Shown here: piece after piece, positions 18,627 through 28,130 of the stretch
Layout: the number at the start of each line of letters is the position of its first letter
Position numbering within the stretch: position 1 is the stretch's first letter
Assembly (NCBI GenBank): GCA_029265075.1
Contig: JAJUJZ010000017.1
Span: 1 to 37,574 of the forward strand
DNA: 37,574 bases
Direction: 5' to 3'
From: Gammaproteobacteria bacterium
GTDB taxonomy: Bacteria; Pseudomonadota; Gammaproteobacteria; Pseudomonadales; CAMLJR01
Notes under the pieces: model-generated
What the model was told of the DNA's origin: nothing
Database searches by the model: none
The model's input: the letters and a program-made list of their open reading frames with translations, nothing else
Made by a program: the position numbers and the translations under genes

Positions 18627-19781
18627 GTGATTTCGAACCGCAACACTCCAGCGCCACACCGGCGCTGGCTGCTGCCCTCACTGCTTTGCTCGGTGCTGAC
18701 GCTGACGGCCGTCCCCCTCCTGGCGCAGTCAGGTGAGGTTCCCTTCACTGCCGAACCAGTTGCCGAGTTCGATCAGCCCTGGGCGATGACTTTCCTGCCG
18801 GATGGACGGCTGCTGGTTACCGAGAGAAAAGGCCGGCTGGTGCTGTTTGACATTACCAGCGGCGCGCGCAGCGAGGTCACCGGTGTGCCGAAAGTGTTCT
18901 ACGGTGGCCAGGGCGGTTTCGGCGATGTGCTGCTGCATCCCGAGTTCGAGCGCAACGGCGTGATCTACATCAGCTATGCGGAACCGGGGGAGAACAATAC
19001 GGGTGGCGCAGCGGTGGCACGGGCGCGGCTGGTCCTCGACGAAGGTGAACCGCGGCTCCACGCGCTGGAGGTGATCTGGCGCCAGGTGCCCAAGGTGACC
19101 GGTCAGGGCCACTATGGCCATCGCCTCGCCTTCGGCCCGGACGGCATGCTGTGGATCACTTCCAGTGAACGGCAGAAGTTCACGCCCGCGCAGGATATGG
19201 CGAGCAACCTCGGCAAGATTGTGCGGCTACAGGAGGACGGCAGCCCGGCACCGGACAACCCCTTCGCCGGGCAAGGCGGCATAGCAGCTGAGGTCTGGTC
19301 GCTGGGTCATCGCAATATGCTGGGGCTGGCATTCGACAGCGAGGGGCGGCTGTGGGCGCACGAGATGGGCCCGGAGGGCGGTGACGAGCTCAACCTGATA
19401 CGACGCGGCGCCAACTATGGCTACCCCAGCGTTTCCGAGGGGACGCACTACAGCGGTAAGGCATTTCCAGCCAGTCACGATGAGCGCCCCGAATTCGAGG
19501 CGCCGGTCATCACCTGGAAACCGGTGATCTCACCGGCCGGCTTCGTCATCTATTCCGGGGAGCTGTTCCCTGACTGGCAGGGCGATGGCTTTATCGGTGG
19601 CCTCTCGTCGCAGCTGCTGGTGCGCGTCGAGTTTGACGGCGAGCAGGCACGTGAAGCAGCGCGCTACAACATGGGCGCGCGGATCCGTGAAGTGGAACAA
19701 GGGCCGGAGGGCCACCTGTGGCTGCTGGAAGATGGCGCCGCCGGTTCCCAGGGACGGCTGCTCAGACTGAGTCCGCGCTGA
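18627..19781 (+). CDS. PQQ-dependent soluble aldose sugar dehydrogenase family protein
   Basis: 'EFDQPWAMTFLPDGRLLVTERKGRL', 'GHYGHRLAFGPDGMLWITSSER', 'WSLGHRNMLGLAFD', 'GPEGGDELNLIRRGANYGYPSVS'; GTG start preceded by GGAG, then a signal peptide. Confidence 0.92.
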   Translation: MISNRNTPAPHRRWLLPSLLCSVLTLTAVPLLAQSGEVPFTAEPVAEFDQPWAMTFLPDGRLLVTERKGRLVLFDITSGARSEVTGVPKVFYGGQGGFGDVLLHPEFERNGVIYISYAEPGENNTGGAAVARARLVLDEGEPRLHALEVIWRQVPKVTGQGHYGHRLAFGPDGMLWITSSERQKFTPAQDMASNLGKIVRLQEDGSPAPDNPFAGQGGIAAEVWSLGHRNMLGLAFDSEGRLWAHEMGPEGGDELNLIRRGANYGYPSVSEGTHYSGKAFPASHDERPEFEAPVITWKPVISPAGFVIYSGELFPDWQGDGFIGGLSSQLLVRVEFDGEQAREAARYNMGARIREVEQGPEGHLWLLEDGAAGSQGRLLRLSPR

Positions 19782-19918
19782 TCGCGCTCTTCTGCGCGGA
19801 CGCAAGGAACGCTCTCGCGGGAGCGCGCAAAGCGGTTCAGCAGCGCTGATAGTGTCGGGCTATCCCGGAATGCCGGCCGATGGCAAGATAACCTGGTATC
19901 GGACACGAGCGACGATTT

Positions 19919-21061
19919 TTGACCGAGCATCAGACTGCCCCTGCTGACGCCCCGGCCCGTGCGGACACCACGCGGCAAGAAGGCGCGACCGTGACATTGC
20001 TGACCGGCTGCTGGCGGGGTGAAGCGACACTCCCATCCGTTACCGAACTGCGCACCCAGTTCGAGGCGGCGCGCAGCGAACAGTGGCGGTTCAGCGCGGG
20101 CGATTCGTTTGAGTGGGATTCGCGCCTGCTGACCCGGCTGCTGCCGATCGCCCGTTACTGTGAGACCGAGCAGATCGAGCTCGACCTGAGCGCGCTGCCA
20201 CCGGCGGTGGCTCGCCTGCTGGGACTGGCGCTGGCCGTGGCGCCAGCCGCCAGTGCTGCGCCGCCACGCCGGACCCTGGTCGATCGGTATCGCGCGTTCT
20301 GGCGTAACCTCTTTTCCGGTACCCACGCCTCCGTCGCTTTCGTCGGTGAGTGCACGCTGGCCTTTGGCCGCTTCCTGCGCGGCGGCGCCAACACGCGCGG
20401 CATCGATATCCTCTGGTTCATCCAGCAGTGCGGGCCGCAGGCGCTGCCCATCGTCGCCCTGATCAGCGTGCTGGTGGGGATGATTCTCGCCTATCTCGGC
20501 TCGGTGCAGCTGCGCCAGTTCGGCGCCGAAGTGTATGTCGCCGACCTCGTGACCATCGGCATGGTGCGGGAAATGGCTGCCCTGATGACTGCCGTGATCA
20601 TGGCCGGTCGCACTGGCGCCGCCTATGCTGCGCAACTGGGCGCCATGCAGGCCAATGAGGAAATTGACGCTATCACCACGCTCGGCATCTCACCGATCGA
20701 ATATCTGGTGTTGCCGCGCATGCTGGCCCTGATTCTGGTCATGCCGCTGCTCTATCTCTTTTCTGTCGCACTGGGACTGGGCGGTGGCGCACTCGTGGCC
20801 GCTGGGCTCGATGTCAATCTGCTGCAGTTCATCAACAGTGCACGCGAAGCGGTCGACCTGACCGACATCGGCACCGGACTGTTCAAGAGCCTGGCCTTTG
20901 CCGTGGTCATCGCCGCGGCCGGCTGTCACGCCGGGCTGCTCAGCGGCCGCAGCTCGTCGGCCGTCGGTCAGGCGACGACGCGCGCAGTCGTGCATGCCAT
21001 CGTCTATCTGGTGGTGGTCGACGCCGGTCTCAACATCCTCTACAACGAGCTGGGCATCTGA
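19919..21061 (+). CDS. MlaE-family ABC transporter permease with fused N-terminal STAS-like domain
   Basis: MlaE core 'VGMILAYLGSVQLRQFGAEVYVADLVTIGMVREMAALMTAVIMAGRTGAAYAAQLGAMQANEEIDAI'; N-terminal ~100 aa extension. Start TTG 19919 or GTG 19991. Confidence 0.9.
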   Translation: MTEHQTAPADAPARADTTRQEGATVTLLTGCWRGEATLPSVTELRTQFEAARSEQWRFSAGDSFEWDSRLLTRLLPIARYCETEQIELDLSALPPAVARLLGLALAVAPAASAAPPRRTLVDRYRAFWRNLFSGTHASVAFVGECTLAFGRFLRGGANTRGIDILWFIQQCGPQALPIVALISVLVGMILAYLGSVQLRQFGAEVYVADLVTIGMVREMAALMTAVIMAGRTGAAYAAQLGAMQANEEIDAITTLGISPIEYLVLPRMLALILVMPLLYLFSVALGLGGGALVAAGLDVNLLQFINSAREAVDLTDIGTGLFKSLAFAVVIAAAGCHAGLLSGRSSSAVGQATTRAVVHAIVYLVVVDAGLNILYNELGI

Positions 21062-21849
21062 TGGCTGCGCCTCATATCGAAGTTCGCGGCGTTACCATGG
21101 CGTATGGCAGAAACGTCGTGCAGCGTGACCTCGGCTTCACCGTCGGGCGCGGTGATATCTTCGTCATTATGGGTGGCAGCGGCTGCGGCAAGAGCACCCT
21201 GCTCAAACATATGATCGGCCTCAACCGTCCGGCCGCCGGCCACATCCTGATAGACGGTATCGATCTGCACAGCGCCACGCCGCAGGAGCTGCTCACTCTC
21301 CAGCGCAGCTGGGGCATTACCTATCAGCGGGGCGGGCTGTTCAGCGACCTGACACTGGCCGAGAATGTGGCGGTGCCGCTGGAGCAGTACACCGACCTCG
21401 ACGACGCGGAGATTCGCGATATCGCTGCCTATAAGCTGGCACTGGTCGGGCTGGCGGGCTTCGAGGCGTATTATCCGAGCAATATCAGCGGCGGCATGCA
21501 GAAACGGGCAGCGCTGGCCCGTGCCATCGCACTCGACCCGACCCTGCTGTTCTTCGATGAGCCGTCAGCCGGGCTCGACCCGCTCAGCTCGCTCCGCCTC
21601 GATCAGCTTATTCGTGAGATCAGTGAGAGTCTGGGCGCCACGGTGGTGATCGTAACGCATGAACTGGCGAGCATCTTCAGCATCGCCACCAATTCAGTGT
21701 TTCTCGATGCGGCCACCAAAACCCAGCTCGACGTGGGGCCGCCACGCCAGCTGGCACGCTCCAGTCGCCACGCTGTGGTGCGGGAATTTCTCGCGCGCGG
21801 CGAGCTCAGTGCCGGCGCGCCCGTGTCTGAACGGAGTCACCCATCATGA
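21061..21849 (+). CDS. MlaF-type ABC transporter ATP-binding protein
   Basis: 'GGSGCGKSTLLKHMIGL', 'NISGGMQKRAALARAIALDPTLLFFDEPSAGLDP'. Confidence 0.94.
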   Translation: MAAPHIEVRGVTMAYGRNVVQRDLGFTVGRGDIFVIMGGSGCGKSTLLKHMIGLNRPAAGHILIDGIDLHSATPQELLTLQRSWGITYQRGGLFSDLTLAENVAVPLEQYTDLDDAEIRDIAAYKLALVGLAGFEAYYPSNISGGMQKRAALARAIALDPTLLFFDEPSAGLDPLSSLRLDQLIREISESLGATVVIVTHELASIFSIATNSVFLDAATKTQLDVGPPRQLARSSRHAVVREFLARGELSAGAPVSERSHPS

Positions 21850-22829
21850 GCCGCAGAGTCAGCCCCACCGCCGTCGGCAGCTTCGTTCTGGCAATGGCGT
21901 TTCTCACCGTACTGCTGGTGCTGTTTTTCAGCGGCGGCAACTGGTTTGCCGAAAGCCGGCGTTACGAGCTGCTCTACGACACCTCGGTCAAAGGGCTGAA
22001 CGTCGGTGCGCCAGTCACCCTCAAGGGGGTGCCGATCGGCCAGGTGCAGGCGATCCGGGCACGCATGTATGGCGATTCGCTGGAGGTGCTCAACAGTGTA
22101 GTGATCGAGGTGCGCGCTGACGCGCTCGAGCTGATGGGCAATGGCGAAGACTCGGCCGAAATCGTGGCCAGTCTGATCGAGCGCGGCCTCGGCGCCCAGC
22201 TGCGCCTGCAGAGTCTGCTCACAGGCCTGCTCTATGTGGAGGCCGACTTCTATCCCGACCGGCCGCTCAGTTTCCGCGACATCGAAACGGAATATCCGCA
22301 GATTCCCACCATCCCTACCGATCTCGAGCGCCTCACCAAGAACCTCGAAGCCTTCGACATCGACAAGCTGACCCGCAATCTGCAGGAAACAGTGAGCGGC
22401 CTCAACCAGCTGGTCAATGATCCCGCGCTTCGCAACCTGGCTCCCGCGCTCGATGCCACGCTGTCCGAGCTGCGCACCAGCAGCGAAGTGCTGCGCACGG
22501 AGGCAACCGAGCTGACTCAGCGCCTCAATCCGCTGCTGGAGCATGCTGACGAAATTCTGGTGACACTGGGAGATGAGGTGCCGCAGCTCGGCCAGAAAGC
22601 CGACGACACCCTGGCTGCACTGCAGCAGGCGGCAGAAGCGCTGGAACGTTCCGCTGCCAGCACTGCCCATCTGGTGTCGGAGGATTCGCCGATGATCTGG
22701 CGTTTCAATCGCGCCGCGCGCAGTGTGGAAGCGGCCGCCGATCGCATGCGGGAATTGGCCGAAACGCTCGAGCAGCAGCCCCAGTCGCTGCTGTTCGGCA
22801 AGCAGCAACAGGAGGAGCGTTACGAATGA
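21846..22829 (+). CDS. MCE/MlaD family protein
   Basis: 'VGSFVLAMAFLTVLLVLFFSGGNWF...YDTSVKGLNVGAPVTLKGVPIGQVQAI' MCE domain; overlaps mlaF. Confidence 0.94.
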   Translation: MSRRVSPTAVGSFVLAMAFLTVLLVLFFSGGNWFAESRRYELLYDTSVKGLNVGAPVTLKGVPIGQVQAIRARMYGDSLEVLNSVVIEVRADALELMGNGEDSAEIVASLIERGLGAQLRLQSLLTGLLYVEADFYPDRPLSFRDIETEYPQIPTIPTDLERLTKNLEAFDIDKLTRNLQETVSGLNQLVNDPALRNLAPALDATLSELRTSSEVLRTEATELTQRLNPLLEHADEILVTLGDEVPQLGQKADDTLAALQQAAEALERSAASTAHLVSEDSPMIWRFNRAARSVEAAADRMRELAETLEQQPQSLLFGKQQQEERYE

Positions 22830-23458
22830 TCCGGATCTGCTACCGGCTCCGCCTGCCGCTGGTGGTGCTGAGCCTGCTGCTCGCCGCCTGCAGCAGCAAC
22901 TCTCACCGGCCTTCGTTCTACCTGCTGACTGCGCAGGCAGAGGCGCCGGCCACCAAGCTCAGCACCACCATCGGCGTGGGCCCGGTGCGGATCGCGCCTT
23001 TTCTCGATACCACCCGAATCGTCGTGCACGGCGGCAACGGCCTGATACAGGCCAGCGACTCGCACCGCTGGAGTGAACCGCTCGACGAGGCGGTGCAGCG
23101 CGTCATGCTGCAGAACCTGGCAACGCTGACCGAGGCGAAATTGCGCAACTTCCCCTGGCGCCAGCGCGCTGCACCCGCCTGGGCCATTCGCCTCGACATC
23201 CTCGATCTGGACCGTCTCAGCGACGGCCATGCTCAGCTCGACGTCATCTGGCAGCTCGAGGACATGCAGGCCGAACGGCTGGTGCGCAGTCGCCGTGAGC
23301 GCTTTCGGGTTCCGGTCAGCGGCAGTGGCTTCGATGCGTTGCCCGCCGCCTACAGCGCTTTGCTGGAGCAACTGGCGCAGCGTCTGACGACGGCATTACG
23401 AGATGAGATCGACGGTGCAGTGACGCCGGTAGCAGCCGGGGCCGGCGGCGACCGCTAA
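22826..23458 (+). CDS. ABC-type transport auxiliary lipoprotein (PqiC/DUF330-like)
   Basis: Lipobox 'LLLAAC'; 'FYLLTAQA', 'IGVGPVRIAPFLDTTRIVVHGGNGLIQASDSHRWSEPLDEAVQRVM'. Confidence 0.9.
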   Translation: MIRICYRLRLPLVVLSLLLAACSSNSHRPSFYLLTAQAEAPATKLSTTIGVGPVRIAPFLDTTRIVVHGGNGLIQASDSHRWSEPLDEAVQRVMLQNLATLTEAKLRNFPWRQRAAPAWAIRLDILDLDRLSDGHAQLDVIWQLEDMQAERLVRSRRERFRVPVSGSGFDALPAAYSALLEQLAQRLTTALRDEIDGAVTPVAAGAGGDR

Positions 23459-23509
23459 ACTCTGCCTTAAAAGGCCGCGTCACGCAGCCCGCTGAACAGC
23501 AGACAGAGC

Positions 23510-24979
23510 ATGGAAACCACTGCCGACCTGACCCTCGCCATCGACGCGCGCATTCCCCTGATCGCGCTTGAGACCCACGACGAACCTGCCGCACTGCAGC
23601 TGCTCACGCGCGTGGCCATGCAGCACGGACTCGACTTTTTCTGCTGGTCGATCACGGAAGGGCTGTGCCGGCTTGGATTTGGTCAGAACTTCACGACCGG
23701 TGAGCCTGAGTCGCCCACCGATGTGCTACGGCTGATCAGGCGCAATCGCAAACCTACGCTCTACGCCCTGTGCGATTACCACCCTTATCTCGAACAGCAG
23801 CCCGAACATATCCGCCTGCTGCGCGAAATCGCCATGCACAGCGAGGTTCGGCACACCGTGGCCCTGATCAGCCACGCTCTGAAACTGCCGCCCGAACTCA
23901 CTTATTACAGCGCCCAGCTGACACTGGCATTGCCCGGCGATGCGCAGCGGCTTGCCATCATCCGCGAGGAGGCCGCTGCCTGGGCCCGCGAGCGCCCCGG
24001 CGTTAAGCTGCAATCCGATCCCGCTGTTCTGCGCAAACTGGTCAGCAATCTGCGCGGCCTCGACGAAGCAGCGGTGCGACGCCTGGCCCGCACTGCCATC
24101 CGCGATGACGGCATCATCGACGAGAGCGATCTGCCCGAGGTCAACCGCGCCAAATTCCAGCTGCTCGATATGGAGGGAGTACTGCATTTCGAGCACGACA
24201 CGGCGCGTTTCAGTGCGGTCGGCGGCATGAACCGCTTCAAGCGCTGGATCGAGCGACGCGCCAGCGCCTTCGCCGGCCGCGGCAAAGACCAGCCCAAAGG
24301 GGTGCTGCTGCTCGGCGTGCAGGGCAGCGGAAAAAGTCTGGCGGCCAAAGCGGTGGCCGGCCTCTGGGGCGTGCCGCTGCTGCGGCTCGACATGGCCGGA
24401 CTCTACAACAAATACATCGGCGAAACCGAACGCAATCTGCGGCGCGCACTGGCCCAGGCCGAGCTGATGAGCCCCTGTGTACTCTGGATCGACGAGATCG
24501 AGAAAGGCATTGGTCAGCAGCAGAGCGACGAAGGCACATCCCGTCGGGTGCTCGGCTCGCTGCTCACCTGGCTGTCAGAACGGGCCGGTGGCGTGTTCGT
24601 GGCAGCCACCGCAAACGACGTCAGTCGACTGCCACCGGAACTGCTGCGCAAAGGACGTTTCGACGAAATCTTCTTCGTCGACCTGCCCGACGAAGCGAGC
24701 CGGCGCGAAATTTTCGCAATCCATCTGCGCGCCCGTTATCTCGACCCGGCGCAGTTCGATCTCGATCAGCTGGCGGCAGCCAGCGCCGACTTCTCAGGCG
24801 CCGAGATCGAACAGGCCATCGTCGCTGCCCGCTACCACAGCGCGGCTGAACGACAGCCTCTTGAAACAGCTCACCTGCTGCACGAGCTCTCTGCCACCTT
24901 TCCACTGGCAGTCACCATGGCAGAACCGATCGCCGACCTGCGCGCCTGGGCAATCGACCGGGCAGTGCCGGCGGATTGA
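23510..24979 (+). CDS. AAA family ATPase, Ycf46-like
   Basis: 'GVLLLGVQGSGKSLAAKAVAGLWGVPLLRLDMAGLYNKYIGETERNLRRAL', 'LWIDEIEKGI', 'RKGRFDEIFFVDLP'; N-terminal 'DARIPLIALETHDE'. Confidence 0.9.
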   Translation: METTADLTLAIDARIPLIALETHDEPAALQLLTRVAMQHGLDFFCWSITEGLCRLGFGQNFTTGEPESPTDVLRLIRRNRKPTLYALCDYHPYLEQQPEHIRLLREIAMHSEVRHTVALISHALKLPPELTYYSAQLTLALPGDAQRLAIIREEAAAWARERPGVKLQSDPAVLRKLVSNLRGLDEAAVRRLARTAIRDDGIIDESDLPEVNRAKFQLLDMEGVLHFEHDTARFSAVGGMNRFKRWIERRASAFAGRGKDQPKGVLLLGVQGSGKSLAAKAVAGLWGVPLLRLDMAGLYNKYIGETERNLRRALAQAELMSPCVLWIDEIEKGIGQQQSDEGTSRRVLGSLLTWLSERAGGVFVAATANDVSRLPPELLRKGRFDEIFFVDLPDEASRREIFAIHLRARYLDPAQFDLDQLAAASADFSGAEIEQAIVAARYHSAAERQPLETAHLLHELSATFPLAVTMAEPIADLRAWAIDRAVPAD

Positions 24980-25092
24980 GCAGTACAGCGACGGGCTCTG
25001 TGTCCCGTTTTACAAATTTCGTCATTGCTCATAACGTACAGTTCGATATGATTCCTTGCGTTGCGAAGGAGTGCGACTACTTCAGGAAGAAA

Positions 25093-25545
25093 ATGTCTAT
25101 GTCTGCTATCAGCGTTGCAAGGAGTGCAAACCGCTATCAGTTTCGGCAATTGGCCTACCTGACAGCTCAAGGTGCCGGATTAAGCGGCACATACTTCATC
25201 AAAGGTGTCTGGCTGATCCGAGGCAACTCGATCGAAATCACCGCCATGGGATCTACGGCGGCCGCGTCTCTGGGCAAAGTCACGTTCTTCGCTACCGCTT
25301 CTCTGCTTCGTAACAAGAGCGTGCTTATTTCGGAGCAATTGCGCCTCAGCGGTCGCGAACTATGGCCCAGCGATGACGGTTTTGTGCCCATCGGCTCTAC
25401 TCTCATAGGCACACCATCTTTGAGAAGCTCAGACCGATTCCATCTTCGCATCGAAGCTGGCTATATGTTCTCCAACCCGGAAGGCACCGTGACACCAATC
25501 CCCCCGACCGCGTCGATATCAGCAAGCATTGATACGCCGTTATGA
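25093..25545 (+). CDS. hypothetical protein in a lower-GC cassette
   Basis: 150 aa ORF starting MSMSAISVARSANRYQF, with GGAAG upstream of the ATG; no family recognised. Confidence 0.6.
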   Translation: MSMSAISVARSANRYQFRQLAYLTAQGAGLSGTYFIKGVWLIRGNSIEITAMGSTAAASLGKVTFFATASLLRNKSVLISEQLRLSGRELWPSDDGFVPIGSTLIGTPSLRSSDRFHLRIEAGYMFSNPEGTVTPIPPTASISASIDTPL

Positions 25546-26147
25546 TTCGAATCACGACACGTGGGGTATTACATTTCGTGGTGATGCTCAGCATCGCAGG
25601 TTGCGATGCAACGTCAGCTCAATCTGGGCAATCCCCGTATCTGGCAGCCCTGCAACTTCAGCCTCATGCCGTCATTGATCGCAACGTGCTCGCCGTCGCT
25701 CGCGCTCAACCTGATACTGCGCTGCAGCACGATCCGGAGTCGGTGAAGGTCCTGCAAACGCGGCTTTCGATCAATCTTCGTACCCGTCGGCTGAGCGATG
25801 CGCTTACCGACCTTGACCGATTGATCGCAACACGTGAGGAGACCGGCGACCGACTGCTGCGCTGCTTCATAGTCGAGCGTCTAAAGGCAAAATCAGAAGA
25901 AGAAATGAGCCAGTGCTATGACGATGTGATCATGCGTTACGAAAAGCATCTGGGTTCGGAAGCAAGCCTCGATCTCAACTATCTTGTTGCCCTGAGAATG
26001 GCTGATGATCCGCGCTTTGAGCCATTAAGTAAGGCCTTCATTCGCGCACAACCAGAGGTGCAAGCTGAATATTACGAGTTCATCCTCTTTCAGCCGGATC
26101 GTAACGCCTACCTCGAAATGATCCAGCCATCGCCCCAGCTACCATGA
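25542..26147 (+). CDS. hypothetical lipoprotein
   Basis: 201 aa, lipobox 'LSIAGC', helical remainder; ATGA overlap with the preceding ORF. Confidence 0.7.
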   Translation: MIRITTRGVLHFVVMLSIAGCDATSAQSGQSPYLAALQLQPHAVIDRNVLAVARAQPDTALQHDPESVKVLQTRLSINLRTRRLSDALTDLDRLIATREETGDRLLRCFIVERLKAKSEEEMSQCYDDVIMRYEKHLGSEASLDLNYLVALRMADDPRFEPLSKAFIRAQPEVQAEYYEFILFQPDRNAYLEMIQPSPQLP

Positions 26148-26158
26148 TTATCGCCAGC

Positions 26159-26175
26159 CGACCCCGGCGGGGTCG
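26159..26175. other. GC hairpin between convergent genes
   Basis: cgacccc-ggc-ggggtcg, no T-tract. Confidence 0.5.
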
Positions 26176-26184
26176 AGGCGTGCC

Positions 26185-27393
26185 CTATCCCAGCCACGTC
26201 AGCGACATGGCTGCCAGCACGGTCAGCAGCACCACGCGCCAGGGCGGCTGACGCCACACCACCAGCAGCAGGAATGCCACCAGCACGATGGCGAGATCCG
26301 CGAGCGAGTGCACCGCACTGGTCCACACCGGATCGCAGAGCGCAGCCGCCAGAATACCGACCACCGCAGCATTGGCGCCGGCCATGGCGGCACGGGCGGT
26401 TCGGCGTCGGCGCAGTACTGCCCAGAACGGCAGCACCCCGAGCACCAGCAGTAAGCCCGGCAGCGACACCGCCAGCAGCGCGATGGCGGCGCCGGCAACG
26501 CCGCTGGGCCCGGGGGTTACGAGTGCGCCTACGTAGGCGGCAAACGTGAACAGCGGCCCTGGAATCGCCTGCGCCGCGCCATAGCCGGCCAGGAACTGGT
26601 CTTCGCTCAGCCAGCCACGCCCGACCACCGAGGGCTCCAGCAGCGGCAGCAGTACATGCCCTCCACCAAACACCAGCGCGCCCGCACGATAGAAGACATC
26701 GAACAGGCCTGCCGGCGACCAACGCTCTGCCACCAGCGGCAAGCCGAGCAGCAGCAGGAAGAAGAGCAGCAGCAGGAGCAGCCCTGCACGTCGACCGAGC
26801 GGCGACTGCAGCGCTGCACCGGGATCGGCGGGAAGCGGAAGCTGGCGGCATCCCCATAACCCGGCGCTCGCCCCCAGCACGATTGCCCCAAGATGGCCCG
26901 CGACGCCCGGCAAGGCTGCCACCAGGAGCGCGGCCACCACCGCCAGCACAGCGCGAAACAGGTCCGGACAGAGCGTTCGCGCCATGCCCCACACGGCTTG
27001 CGCCACCACCGCCACTGCCACCAGCTTGAGACCATGCAACGCAGCGTGCGCCCAGCCCTCTGTCAGAGTTGCGGCACCGTATGCAAAAGCCAGCAGCATC
27101 AGGGCCGATGGCAGGGTGAAGAGCGCCCAGGCGATGAAACCACCGATCACGCCGCCGCGCTGCAGGCCAATTGCAAACCCGACCTGGCTGCTGGCCGGTC
27201 CCGGCAAGAACTGACAGAGTGCGACCAGCTCGGCATAGGAGGTATCGGTCAGCCAGCGCCGCCGTACGACGAATTCGTCGCGAAAGTATCCGAGGTGCGC
27301 GATCGGACCGCCAAACGAGGTCAGTCCGAGGCGTCCGAACGCTGCCGCAATGGCTGACCACGCTGCAATGCGCGGTAATCGCTGTGCCTGCAT
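26185..27393 (-). CDS. chrA: chromate transporter (ChrA, CHR family)
   Basis: Two CHR halves: 'FGRLGLTSFGGPIAHLGYFRDEFVVRRRWL...LCQFLPGPASSQVGFAIG' and 'VFGGGHVLLPLLEPSVVGRGWLSEDQFLAGYGAAQAIPGPLFTFAAYVG'. Confidence 0.93.
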   Translation of the reverse strand: MQAQRLPRIAAWSAIAAAFGRLGLTSFGGPIAHLGYFRDEFVVRRRWLTDTSYAELVALCQFLPGPASSQVGFAIGLQRGGVIGGFIAWALFTLPSALMLLAFAYGAATLTEGWAHAALHGLKLVAVAVVAQAVWGMARTLCPDLFRAVLAVVAALLVAALPGVAGHLGAIVLGASAGLWGCRQLPLPADPGAALQSPLGRRAGLLLLLLFFLLLLGLPLVAERWSPAGLFDVFYRAGALVFGGGHVLLPLLEPSVVGRGWLSEDQFLAGYGAAQAIPGPLFTFAAYVGALVTPGPSGVAGAAIALLAVSLPGLLLVLGVLPFWAVLRRRRTARAAMAGANAAVVGILAAALCDPVWTSAVHSLADLAIVLVAFLLLVVWRQPPWRVVLLTVLAAMSLTWLG

Positions 27394-27569
27394 GCCGTTC
27401 TCCCGAGGGGGCAGCGTCAAATTAAATCTCTGTCTGCGATAAGAGCACTGAATGCATGACAGTTGCCAGCTCCGCTCCCACTGCGCCTGCGGCGCATTGG
27501 TCCGGGTGCGGTGCCACGCCCGCTCGCCAGCAGGCCGGCTTCTACCAGTGCGGGAGAGCATCCCGTTAT

Positions 27570-27629
27570 CGTAGGAGCCGGCCTTGCCGGCGAACTGGCT
27601 GCGGTCCATGCCGGCGTCGCTCACCTACG
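27570..27629. repeat. REP-like palindromic element (inverted pair)
   Basis: gtaggagccggccttgccggcgaa resembles the Pseudomonas-type REP 'gtaggagcgggcttgcccgcgaa'; closing inverted copy ends in cctacg (27624-27629). Confidence 0.65.
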
Positions 27630-27735
27630 CGCAGGTGCTGCAGTGCGCGGAACCAGAGCCGGTTGGCGTATGATGGAGGCGTTATATAGACAGCGGTGCA
27701 GCAGTCGCGCCGCCACTGCGGAAAGGAGGCAACCC

Positions 27736-28083
27736 ATGACTGCAGATTGTCTGTTCTGCAAAATTGCAAACGACCAGCTGCCAGCAACCAGGGTGTACGA
27801 AGATGATACCGTCATCGCGTTTCGCGACATCAATCCTCAGGCGCCGCTGCACGTGCTGATCGTGCCGCGTCGCCACATCACCACGACCAACGATCTCACG
27901 CCGGATGATGGTCCGCTGCTGGCGGCGATATTCAACGTGGCGCGCAAGATTGCAGCCGATGAAGGGGTCGCGGAGTCGGGCTATCGACTGGTGTTCAATT
28001 GCAACAGCGATGGTGGGCAGAGCGTTTACCACATCCATCTGCATCTGCTGGCAGGGCGGCCGCTGGCGTGGCCGCCGGGCTGA
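27736..28083 (+). CDS. HIT family protein (HinT-like purine nucleoside phosphoramidase)
   Basis: 'CLFCKIANDQLPATRVYEDDTVIAFRDINPQAPLHVLIVPRRHI...GGQSVYHIHLHLLAGR'; AGGAGG upstream. Confidence 0.95.
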   Translation: MTADCLFCKIANDQLPATRVYEDDTVIAFRDINPQAPLHVLIVPRRHITTTNDLTPDDGPLLAAIFNVARKIAADEGVAESGYRLVFNCNSDGGQSVYHIHLHLLAGRPLAWPPG

Positions 28084-28106
28084 GGAACAGCAGTCCCAAA
28101 AAGAAA

Positions 28107-28130
28107 AGCCGGGCAGTGCCCGGCTTTTTT
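28107..28130 (+). terminator. intrinsic terminator of the HIT gene
   Basis: agccgggc-agt-gcccggct followed by ttttt; A-tract upstream. Confidence 0.92.

Noticed and set aside
19829-19844. cgctc...gagcg stem downstream of the sugar dehydrogenase
   Set aside because: Only 5 bp and no T-tract; insufficient for a terminator call.
26108-27361. 417-aa minus-strand ORF
   Set aside because: Alternative frame of chrA; Arg/Ala-rich composition, no hydrophobic segments, no family match.
27463-27735. N-terminal extension of the HIT ORF
   Set aside because: Covers REP-like repeat sequence; a clear SD and ATG exist at 27736.
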